NCBI GenBank assembly: GCA_902495955.1
Contig: CABUZE010000061.1
Location: forward strand, 1 to 5,789
Reading direction: 5' to 3'
Length of the DNA stretch: 5,789 nucleotides
DNA from: an uncultured Collinsella sp.
GTDB lineage: Bacteria > Actinomycetota > Coriobacteriia > Coriobacteriales > Coriobacteriaceae
Made by a program: the position numbers and the translations under genes. Shown piece by piece: positions 1 to 5,351 of this stretch (positions are counted from its first letter, which is position 1; each line of letters begins with the position of its first letter). The notes under the pieces are model-generated. The model saw only the letters and a list, made by a program, of their open reading frames with translations, was not told the DNA's origin and did no database searches.

Positions 1-1
1 C

Positions 2-1204
2 TACTTTCCTAAGGATATGCTCTGCATCATCGACGAGAGCCATGTAACGGTGCCGCAGATCCGCGGCATGCACGAAGGCGACCGCTCGCGTAAGGTGACG
101 CTGGTTGAGCATGGTTTTCGTCTGCCTTCGGCACTCGATAACCGCCCGCTTCGTTTCGATGAGTTTGAGGCGAGGATTCCCCAGTTCATCTACGTTTCGG
201 CCACGCCGGGCGACTATGAGCTGCGGGTTAGCCAGAACGACGTTGAGCAGATTATTCGTCCGACCGGTCTGCTCGACCCCAAGATCGATGTGCGTCCGGT
301 TCGTGGGCAGATTGACGATCTTGAGGACGAGATTCGCGAGCGCGTTGCCCGCAAGGAGCGCGTGCTGGTGACCACGCTCACCAAGCGCATGGCTGAGGAC
401 CTGACCGACCATCTGCTTGATGCCGGCATTAAGGTCAATTACATGCACTCCGATACAGCGACGATGGACCGCGTCGAGATCCTGCGAACGCTGCGCGAGG
501 GAAAGATTGATGTTCTCGTTGGCATCAACCTGCTTCGCGAGGGTCTAGACCTTCCCGAGGTCTCGCTGGTGGCAATTCTCGACGCCGACAAGGAAGGCTT
601 CTTGCGCAACCGCCGTTCGCTGATTCAGACGATTGGCCGTGCGGCCCGCAATGCCGACGGCGAGGTCATCATGTATGCAGACGTTGTGACCGATTCGATG
701 AAAGAAGCCATCGAGGAGACACAGCGCCGTCGCGAGATTCAGATGGCATATAACGAAGAGCATGGCATTGTGCCCAAGACGGTCCGCAAGGCCATTAACG
801 ACATTTCGAGCTTTATTGCCGAGGCCGAAAAGACTGTGGGTTCGAAGGGGCGCTCGAGAGGCGATTCGCTGGGTCACGGTGCGTTCTATACACCCGACGA
901 AAACGGCGAGGGCGCCGCGCCGGAGACGGCGGCACCCGAGCAGACGCTTGCCGAGCAGCTAGAAGGGCTACCGCATGACGAGCTCGTGCGGATCGTCGAG
1001 ACCATGGAGGAAGACATGCGTAACGCTTCCGCCGCCATGGACTTTGAGGAGGCGGCGCGTCTGCGCGATGCCGTCGTTCAGATTCGGGCGATGCTTGAGG
1101 GCGCATCTGAGGACGAAACGATCGAGCGTTTGCGTTCGCAGGCTCGCAAGGGCTCTACCTTTGCTTCGGGCAGAAAACGCCAGGGTGCACGATTCAGGAA
1201 GTAG
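2..1204 (+). CDS. uvrB: UvrABC excinuclease subunit B, C-terminal part (5' end outside window)
   Basis: UvrB is the DNA-loading, damage-verifying helicase-like subunit of cytoplasmic nucleotide excision repair. UvrA delivers it to lesions and it recruits UvrC. The visible frame opens [14 protein letters not shown] and has 400 residues plus a TAG stop, against about 660-720 for the whole family, so roughly the first 40% (Walker A, beta-hairpin) is off the left edge. Counting from the first full codon, I see DESH (helicase motif II) at 11-14, YVSATPG (motif III) at 64-70, [18 protein letters not shown] (motif V) at about 173-190, and QTIGRAARN (motif VI, arginine finger) at 209-217. After a low-complexity Gly/Ala/Glu linker (about 275-322) comes the UvrC-binding UVR motif (about 326-367, including [11 protein letters not shown]). 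About 33 residues follow it, ending in a basic tail ([11 protein letters not shown]), which many UvrB proteins lack. The identification is secure. Confidence 0.98.
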   Translation, partial: YFPKDMLCIIDESHVTVPQIRGMHEGDRSRKVTLVEHGFRLPSALDNRPLRFDEFEARIPQFIYVSATPGDYELRVSQNDVEQIIRPTGLLDPKIDVRPVRGQIDDLEDEIRERVARKERVLVTTLTKRMAEDLTDHLLDAGIKVNYMHSDTATMDRVEILRTLREGKIDVLVGINLLREGLDLPEVSLVAILDADKEGFLRNRRSLIQTIGRAARNADGEVIMYADVVTDSMKEAIEETQRRREIQMAYNEEHGIVPKTVRKAINDISSFIAEAEKTVGSKGRSRGDSLGHGAFYTPDENGEGAAPETAAPEQTLAEQLEGLPHDELVRIVETMEEDMRNASAAMDFEEAARLRDAVVQIRAMLEGASEDETIERLRSQARKGSTFASGRKRQGARFRK

Positions 1205-1210
1205 CGAACA

Positions 1211-1257
1211 GGCCCCGAGTCCCCTGTGGAGCTCGGGGCCCGTGTCGTTCGGACGCG
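1211..1257. terminator. Tandem hairpins between convergent uvrB and the COG2509 gene, likely bidirectional terminator
   Basis: The 65-bp gap between the two convergent stop codons contains a perfect 9-bp GC-rich inverted repeat (GGCCCCGAG at 1211-1219 with CTCGGGGCC at 1232-1240). The TCC/GGA pair inside the loop can extend it. A second 6-bp stem lies directly beside it (CGTGTC 1241-1246, loop GTTCG, GACGCG 1252-1257, one G-U pair). The position right after both stop codons fits a shared terminator. Neither side has a clean T-run: the + side reads CGTGTCGTTCGG and the - side TGTTCGCTACTT. Intrinsic termination may therefore be imperfect, or the structure may mainly protect the 3' ends. Confidence 0.65.
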
Positions 1258-1269
1258 AGAGTTTGTGCA

Positions 1270-2910
1270 CTAGAGGTCTGCTATCAGCGCCTCGGCGCAA
1301 CGGATGCCGTCGGTGGCGGCACTCATGATGCCGCCGGCATATCCGGCACCCTCGCCGCAAGGGTAAAGGCCCGGAGTCGACACGGCGTGGCATGTTCGAT
1401 CGCGGGTGACGGTGACCGGGGAGCTCGAACGCGTCTCCACGCCAGTTAGGACCGCATCGGGGCGGTCATAGCCACGCAGTTTCTTACCGAGCAGGGGGAT
1501 TCCCAAACGAAGCGACTCGACGATATGCTGCGGGAGGGCATCGTCGATCGCCGTCCAGGTCACGCCAAGTGGATAGGTTGGTTTTACCTTTCCGGGCGCC
1601 GTGCTGGCGCGCCCCGCAAGGAAATCTCCGACGAGCTGTGCCGGCGCGTTCCAGTTGGAGCCACCCAGGCGATAGGCGGCTCGCTCGCAGACGCGCTGGA
1701 GCTCAATGCCTGCGAGCGGATCATCGCCGGGAAGGTCGTCAGGTGTGACGTTAACGAGTAGGGCGGCATTTGCGTTGCGTCCGTTGCGAGCATTGAGGCT
1801 GGCGCCGTTGACGCACAGATGGCCCTGCTCGGAAGAAGCCGCGACAACCTGTCCGCCGGGGCACATACAAAACGAGAACACGCTGCGGCCGTAGGGGAGA
1901 TGGGCGACAAGCTTATAGGGGGCTGCTCCGAGTGCCGGGTGTCCCGCCGAAGGGCCATATTGGGCACGGTCGATGTCGCGCTGAGGATGCTCGATGCGCA
2001 CACCCATGGCAAAGGTCTTTTGCGCGAGGGTTACGTCATGTTCTTTGAGAAGCTCGAATACGTCGCGGGCGGAATGGCCGCAGGCGAGAATGAGGTGCTT
2101 TGTGGCGATTGTCTCGCTTGTGGTTTCTTGGGGCGGTTGGACATCGACGCCGGTGATGGCGCCAGATTCATCGGTTCGAATATTGACGAGCTTTGTGCGA
2201 TAGCGGACGGTTCCACCGAGCTGCTCGATGCGCTGAGAAATGTTGGTGACGACGGTGGGTAGGATGTCGGAGCCAATGTGCGGCTTGGCGTCCCACAGGA
2301 TGTCGCGAGGTGAGCCCGCTTTGACGAAGGTCTCAAGAATCAGTCGATGGGCAGGATTCTTGGTTCCCGTGTTGAGCTTGCCGTCCGAGAAGGTCCCTGC
2401 GCCGCCCAGGCCAAATTGGATATTGCTTTCGGGGTCGAGGATACGCTCCTTAAGAAAGAGATCAATCGCTTGCGAGCGGCGAAGTGCGGGGTCGCCGCGC
2501 TCGATAAGCAGGGGTTTAAGGCCCGCTTCGGCAAGGGTCAGGGCGGCGAAGAGACCGGCGCAACCGGCGCCGACAACGACGGGACGCCCCTTGGGTGCAT
2601 TCGGGACAGGGCTGGGGAATGAAGGGGCCTCGCCGTCTACCATGCGGATGCGCGAGCGGTTGCGCTCGGCGACGCGGTCGACCATCTCCTGCTCGAGTCG
2701 GGAGCTTGTCAGCTCAACTCGAAAGCTCAAAATAAAATGGACATCTCGCTTTTTACGGGCGTCGATTGACTTGCGATGGAGCTCAATGGCTTTAATCTGG
2801 GAATCCTCGCATCGCAGGGCTCGTTTGACGGCGCGTCTGCCAATAGCAAGGCAGGCAGTTTCGTCGCCGGCCTCATCGAGTGACGCGTGGACTTGGGTGA
2901 TTTCGATCAT
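1270..2910 (-). CDS. FAD-dependent dehydrogenase of the uncharacterised COG2509 type
   Basis: This is a 546-residue soluble flavoprotein whose substrate is unknown. Residues 1-100 form a basic N-terminal domain without a nucleotide-binding motif. The Rossmann FAD site follows: VVVGAGCAGLFAAL with GAGCAG at 114-119, and the ribose-binding acidic residue E137 in LLIERGD. GLGGAGTFSDGKL (about 168-179) and SFCMCPGG (346-353) are motifs I associate with this family. The C-terminal FAD-closing motif is GLYPCGEGAGYAGGIMSAA (about 514-532). The length suits the family. I chose the ATG at 2910 because AAGGAG lies 6 nt upstream. The longer in-frame start at 3081 would run into the neighbouring gene. 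It is downstream of the mrp/BaiN-like pair on the same strand but behind a 79-bp gap with a hairpin, so co-transcription is uncertain. There is no signal peptide or membrane segment. Automatic labels such as 'NAD(P)/FAD-dependent oxidoreductase' should not be read as a known reaction. Confidence 0.9.
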   Translation of the reverse strand: MIEITQVHASLDEAGDETACLAIGRRAVKRALRCEDSQIKAIELHRKSIDARKKRDVHFILSFRVELTSSRLEQEMVDRVAERNRSRIRMVDGEAPSFPSPVPNAPKGRPVVVGAGCAGLFAALTLAEAGLKPLLIERGDPALRRSQAIDLFLKERILDPESNIQFGLGGAGTFSDGKLNTGTKNPAHRLILETFVKAGSPRDILWDAKPHIGSDILPTVVTNISQRIEQLGGTVRYRTKLVNIRTDESGAITGVDVQPPQETTSETIATKHLILACGHSARDVFELLKEHDVTLAQKTFAMGVRIEHPQRDIDRAQYGPSAGHPALGAAPYKLVAHLPYGRSVFSFCMCPGGQVVAASSEQGHLCVNGASLNARNGRNANAALLVNVTPDDLPGDDPLAGIELQRVCERAAYRLGGSNWNAPAQLVGDFLAGRASTAPGKVKPTYPLGVTWTAIDDALPQHIVESLRLGIPLLGKKLRGYDRPDAVLTGVETRSSSPVTVTRDRTCHAVSTPGLYPCGEGAGYAGGIMSAATDGIRCAEALIADL

Positions 2911-2916
2911 CGAGGT

Positions 2917-2922
2917 CTCCTT
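2917..2922 (-). promoter_or_regulatory. Ribosome binding site of the COG2509 gene (decides the start)
   Basis: The - strand reads AAGGAG, then 6 nt, then ATG at 2910-2908. It is a near-perfect Shine-Dalgarno at ideal spacing and fixes the start 57 codons inside the longest possible reading frame. Confidence 0.9.
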
Positions 2923-2928
2923 AGATGC

Positions 2929-2961
2929 AAGAAAGAGGCCGCCCGGTGTCCCAGACGGCCC
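2929..2961 (-). terminator. Terminator-like hairpin between the BaiN-like and COG2509 genes
   Basis: On the - strand GGGCCGTCTGG (2961-2951), loop GACA, and CCGGGCGGCCT (2946-2936) make an 11-bp stem with three G-U pairs and no mismatch. A pyrimidine tract, CTTTCTT, follows. This is the clearest intrinsic-terminator shape in the window and would end the mrp/BaiN-like transcript. It lies upstream of the next gene's ribosome site and downstream of a TATAAT element, so it could also act as an attenuator or a 5' leader hairpin. The T tract is broken by C residues, so partial read-through is likely. Confidence 0.65.
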
Positions 2962-2973
2962 GAATGCGTTTTG

Positions 2974-2979
2974 ATTATA
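2974..2979 (-). promoter_or_regulatory. Candidate -10 element for the COG2509 gene
   Basis: The - strand carries a perfect TATAAT, 11 nt past the stop codon of the BaiN-like gene. The hexamer 17 nt upstream is AAGCAG, a poor match to TTGACA, and there is no TG extension. The evidence is therefore the -10 alone. Initiation would fall near 2967, giving a leader of about 57 nt that begins just before the hairpin at 2961-2936. Confidence 0.4.
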
Positions 2980-2989
2980 GACTGCGCGG

Positions 2990-4261
2990 CTATAGGCTGC
3001 TTGCAGCGCGAATACCCGAGATCCAAGCCCACGCAAGGTTGAAACCGCCGCAATCGGCATCGATGTCGAGCGTCTCGCCACAGATGTAAAGTGGGGCGCC
3101 TGCCGCGTTGCTCACGCAGAGGTTGGGAACTGAGACGCTCTCGATAGGCACGCCGCCGCGCGTGACCTGGGCCGAACGCTCCTCTGTCGTTCCCTCGACG
3201 TGCAGCTTAAAGTGCTTGAGGATTGAGACTAGATGGATGACGTCGTACGACCCGGGGTGGCACTGTTCGAATGCGGTGCAGACAACGTGAGAGAACTGCG
3301 GGGCGAGCATGCCGTCGAGCCAGCGGGGGTCGCGGGGTGAAAAGCCGCCGAGCAACGCAACTCGCTGATTGAGCATGTCGAGCAACTCGTCTTTGGAGAG
3401 GTCGGGGAAAACGTCGAGCAGAATCGTGTCGCCGCGCTGGACGCGACGGGAGAGGTTAAAGGCGGCAACGCCTGAGATGCCAAAGGTTCGGAAGAGCACT
3501 TCTCCGTCTTCGCGCCAGAGCTCCTCGTGATTGCGGGTGAGCGTCAAACGGGCGCGGACGCGCAGGCCATCCAGCGTCTTGAGCGCAGTCTGGTTGCCGA
3601 AGACCGATGCCGACACAGGGCAGAGGACGGGATGCTGCGGTGTGAGGGAAAGATTGAACGTCTTCGCGATTTCGACAGGGCTGCCGCCCGTAGCGATAAT
3701 TACGGCCTTTGCCTGCAGCGTCCCGTTCTTGCGAGGGGTGTCGGCGAGCGCCTTCCGAAGTGAGCGGACCTCCGATTTTCGGTCGTCGTGCTTTTTTGCC
3801 TTGAGCGCCCGCGCGGGACGGTCTATTTTGAGCACCCAGCCCTCGGGGCCTTTGAATGCCGAGGCAACGTTTGCTCCACAGATCAAGGTGATACCCAGGT
3901 GGTTGCAAGCGTTGAGAAGCGCATCGCGCACCGATTCGGCACGAAGGGAGCGCGGATACAGGCGGCTCTCCTCGGAGGTCGTCATGATGCCCAGCGAGGA
4001 GAAGAAACTGCCGAGCTCTTGCTCGGGCCGGGGACCCATGACGGATTCGACGAATGCGGGGTGGTTGTACCGCTGGAAATCAATTGATTCGTTGGAAAGG
4101 TTGCAGCGGCCGTTGCCGGTCGCAAGGAGTTTAAGGCCGCAGGCAACATCGCGCTCAACGATGCAGACGCTTTTGCCTGCGCGTGCGGCCGTAATGGCGG
4201 CGGCGAGACCCGAGGCCCCGCCGCCGATTACCAAGACGTCATAGGAGGCGTTTGTGTTCAC
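2990..4261 (-). CDS. BaiN/HI0933/YhiN-family flavoprotein (aminoacetone oxidase-like FAD-binding enzyme)
   Basis: This is a 423-residue soluble flavoprotein of the HI0933-like family. Database names in the family include 'aminoacetone oxidase' and BaiN (bile-acid reductase), but most members have no proven substrate. The sequence shows VIGGGASGLAAA (11-22) with E36 as ribose ligand, the family hallmark GLKLLATGNGRCNLSN (42-57), LYPRS (101-105), IIATGGSP (188-195), GEVLFRTFGISGVAAFNLSR (253-272), QVTRGGV (375-381), and the C-terminal FAD motif ETLDIDADCGGFNLAWAW (396-413). The start is GTG, directly following the TAA of mrp with no intervening base and only a weak Shine-Dalgarno. That pattern suggests reinitiation by ribosomes finishing mrp. 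A Lys/Arg-rich segment (148-178, 12 basic residues) interrupts the fold before the IIATGG strand and looks like a lineage-specific insert. I leave the symbol blank because a bile-acid role cannot be read from the sequence. Confidence 0.92.
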   Translation of the reverse strand: MNTNASYDVLVIGGGASGLAAAITAARAGKSVCIVERDVACGLKLLATGNGRCNLSNESIDFQRYNHPAFVESVMGPRPEQELGSFFSSLGIMTTSEESRLYPRSLRAESVRDALLNACNHLGITLICGANVASAFKGPEGWVLKIDRPARALKAKKHDDRKSEVRSLRKALADTPRKNGTLQAKAVIIATGGSPVEIAKTFNLSLTPQHPVLCPVSASVFGNQTALKTLDGLRVRARLTLTRNHEELWREDGEVLFRTFGISGVAAFNLSRRVQRGDTILLDVFPDLSKDELLDMLNQRVALLGGFSPRDPRWLDGMLAPQFSHVVCTAFEQCHPGSYDVIHLVSILKHFKLHVEGTTEERSAQVTRGGVPIESVSVPNLCVSNAAGAPLYICGETLDIDADCGGFNLAWAWISGIRAASSL

Positions 4262-5092
4262 TTAGGCCTCGGCGGTCTCGTGCGGGGCAATGGCCTCGAC
4301 GGCAGAGACGGCTTGGGGCAGCATACCGTCGGGCAGTGCGGTCTCAACCTCGCCCTTGTCGCAAGCCTCGGCGAGTGCCGGATTGATGGGAAGCTGCCCT
4401 AGGATCTCGAGGTTGTAACGCTCGGCGACCTCGGGGAGCTTGCTCTTGCCAAAGACCTCGATCTTCTTGCCGCAATCGGGGCACTCGATATAGCTCATGT
4501 TTTCGACGATTCCCAGAATGGGGACGTTCATCTTCTCGGCCATGTTGACCGCCTTGGCGACGATCATCGAGACCAGATCCTGCGGGCTCGTGACGATGAC
4601 GATGCCATCGACGGGCAGCGACTGGAAGACAGTGAGGGCGACGTCGCCCGTTCCCGGAGGCATGTCGACCAGCAGGTAGTCGATGGGGCCCCATGAGGTT
4701 TCGCTCCAGAACTGCCTGATGGCACCAGCGATAACCGGACCGCGCCAGAGGACGGGGTCGGTTTCGTTTTGGAGCAGCAGGTTAGAGCTCATAACCTTGA
4801 CGCCGTGCTCGGAGATTTCGGGCAGCATAAGGTTGCCGAGGGCGTGGACGTGACGTCCGCTCATGCCGAACATCTTAGGGATGGAGGGACCGGTAATATC
4901 GGCATCGAGGACGCCGACCTTGTGACCGTGGCGGGAAAGCTCCGTGGCGATGGCGCCGGTGACGAATGACTTGCCGACGCCGCCCTTACCGGAAAGTACA
5001 GCGATAACGCGCTTGACCTCGGACAGCGTATTCTCCTCAAATTGCGACGGCGACGTTTGCCCGCCGGCTGCCTGTGCGTGCTCGCAACCCAT
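4262..5092 (-). CDS. mrp: Mrp/NBP35 (ApbC) family P-loop ATPase, Fe-S cluster carrier
   Basis: Mrp proteins bind and transfer [4Fe-4S] clusters to apo-enzymes in the cytoplasm, using a MinD/SIMIBI-type ATPase. The product has 276 residues. It shows the deviant Walker A GKGGVGKS (35-42), switch I DADITGPSIPKMFG (63-76), switch II DMPPGTGDVALT (143-154), SPQDLV (169-174), and the cluster-binding CPDC motif (C204 and C207). It lacks the N-terminal MIP18/DUF59 domain of longer Mrp proteins. The N-terminus MGCEHAQAAGG keeps one cysteine where many short homologues have a Cys-rich cluster. I chose the ATG at 5092 because AAAGGAG lies 6 nt upstream. The in-frame ATG at 5149 overlaps the likely -10 element. 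It is the first gene of the - strand block and is fused back-to-front with the BaiN-like gene (TAA then GTG). Its client may be an Fe-S enzyme elsewhere, since neither flavoprotein shows an obvious cluster motif. Confidence 0.96.
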   Translation of the reverse strand: MGCEHAQAAGGQTSPSQFEENTLSEVKRVIAVLSGKGGVGKSFVTGAIATELSRHGHKVGVLDADITGPSIPKMFGMSGRHVHALGNLMLPEISEHGVKVMSSNLLLQNETDPVLWRGPVIAGAIRQFWSETSWGPIDYLLVDMPPGTGDVALTVFQSLPVDGIVIVTSPQDLVSMIVAKAVNMAEKMNVPILGIVENMSYIECPDCGKKIEVFGKSKLPEVAERYNLEILGQLPINPALAEACDKGEVETALPDGMLPQAVSAVEAIAPHETAEA

Positions 5093-5098
5093 GTTTGA

Positions 5099-5104
5099 CT
5101 CCTT
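5099..5104 (-). promoter_or_regulatory. Ribosome binding site of mrp (decides the start)
   Basis: The - strand reads AAAGGAG, then TCAAAC, then ATG at 5092-5090. The strong site and 6-nt spacing favour this start over the ATG 57 nt upstream. Confidence 0.9.
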
Positions 5105-5114
5105 TGTATATGTT

Positions 5115-5128
5115 GGGGCCGGAGCCCC
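5115..5128 (-). other. Small UNCG-loop hairpin in the mrp leader
   Basis: The - strand reads GGGGC TCCG GCCCC, a 5-bp all-GC stem closed by a UCCG loop. This is the UNCG class of unusually stable tetraloops. There is no T-run after it (AACATATAC), so it is not a terminator. It would sit in the roughly 50-nt mrp leader between the proposed start of transcription and the ribosome site, and may stabilise the 5' end. Confidence 0.45.
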
Positions 5129-5147
5129 GCGGTGTGACACGAGCGTC

Positions 5148-5177
5148 ATTGTACCCTCGTTTGCGAGCGGGAGTCAT
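5148..5177 (-). promoter_or_regulatory. Likely promoter of the mrp block
   Basis: On the - strand ATGACT (5177-5172, 4 of 6 to TTGACA), an 18-bp spacer and TACAAT (5153-5148, 5 of 6 to TATAAT) form a plausible housekeeping-sigma promoter. Transcription would begin near 5141, about 49 nt before the mrp ATG. The spacer contains a short palindrome, CTCG-TTTG-CGAG (5156-5167, + strand), which might be a protein-binding site or chance. Confidence 0.55.
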
Positions 5178-5231
5178 TCATGATGCGTGGCAGGCGATCG
5201 ACGGTATTCGAAAGGACGGACCGAGCGTGCA

Positions 5232-5264
5232 GTCTGCGGCGTCAGACAACGCAAAAGGTCTGCG
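5232..5264 (+). repeat. Overlapping inverted/direct repeats (GTCTGCG) upstream of uvrA
   Basis: GTCTGCG occurs at 5232-5238 and 5258-5264. CAGAC at 5243-5247 is complementary to both, so two mutually exclusive 5-bp stems can be drawn. It lies upstream of both proposed start sites, so it probably acts as DNA if it acts at all. No function is established. Confidence 0.3.
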
Positions 5265-5276
5265 AATCTTGTATTA

Positions 5277-5290
5277 CGAACATCTGTGCG
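5277..5290. promoter_or_regulatory. Probable LexA (SOS) operator of uvrA
   Basis: The sequence CGAACATCTGTGCG closely matches the Gram-positive/actinobacterial LexA site CGAAC-N4-GTTCG: 9 of the 10 outer positions agree (T to G in the right half). Against the fuller CGAACRNRYGTTYG form there are two mismatches. It lies 61 bp before the uvrA ATG and overlaps the place expected for the -35 of the TAAACT -10 element. This is a standard geometry for repression of a DNA-repair gene. Confidence 0.65.
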
Positions 5291-5302
5291 CGTCGAGTGC
5301 GC

Positions 5303-5308
5303 TAAACT
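5303..5308 (+). promoter_or_regulatory. Candidate -10 element of uvrA
   Basis: TAAACT agrees with TATAAT at 4 of 6 positions. The corresponding -35 region (about 5279-5285) has no good TTGACA match and is covered by the proposed LexA box. Transcription would start near 5315, giving a leader of about 37 nt. Confidence 0.4.
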
Positions 5309-5333
5309 CATCGTCAGTGTGATTTGAAGTTGT

Positions 5334-5346
5334 AGGAGGCAAGGAG
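5334..5346 (+). promoter_or_regulatory. Double Shine-Dalgarno before uvrA
   Basis: AGGAGG (5334-5339) and AAGGAG (5341-5346) lie in tandem. The second is 5 nt from the ATG at 5352 and is probably the working site. The first is 12 nt away and may act as a standby or be fortuitous. Confidence 0.75.
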
Positions 5347-5351
5347 CTTCC

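Noticed and set aside
2240..2974. 244-codon open frame on the + strand
   Set aside because: It is antisense to the COG2509 gene, with no ribosome site and low-complexity Arg/Ser content; it is a shadow of the real gene.
2911..3081. Upstream extension of the COG2509 protein to an ATG at 3081
   Set aside because: It would overlap the end of the BaiN-like gene by about 90 bp and translate through the -10 and hairpin. The ATG at 2910 has an ideal AAGGAG.
3531..4244. 237-codon open frame on the + strand
   Set aside because: It lies wholly antisense to the BaiN-like gene, whose FAD motifs are unambiguous. The translation is Arg/Ser/Pro-rich, as expected of a shadow frame in high-GC DNA.
2990..4261. 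Calling the flavoprotein BaiN with a bile-acid function
   Set aside because: Family membership is clear, but no other bile-acid genes are present and the family is mostly uncharacterised.
5093..5149. Upstream extension of Mrp to an ATG at 5149
   Set aside because: It overlaps the probable -10 element, has no good Shine-Dalgarno, and the extra residues do not resemble Mrp.
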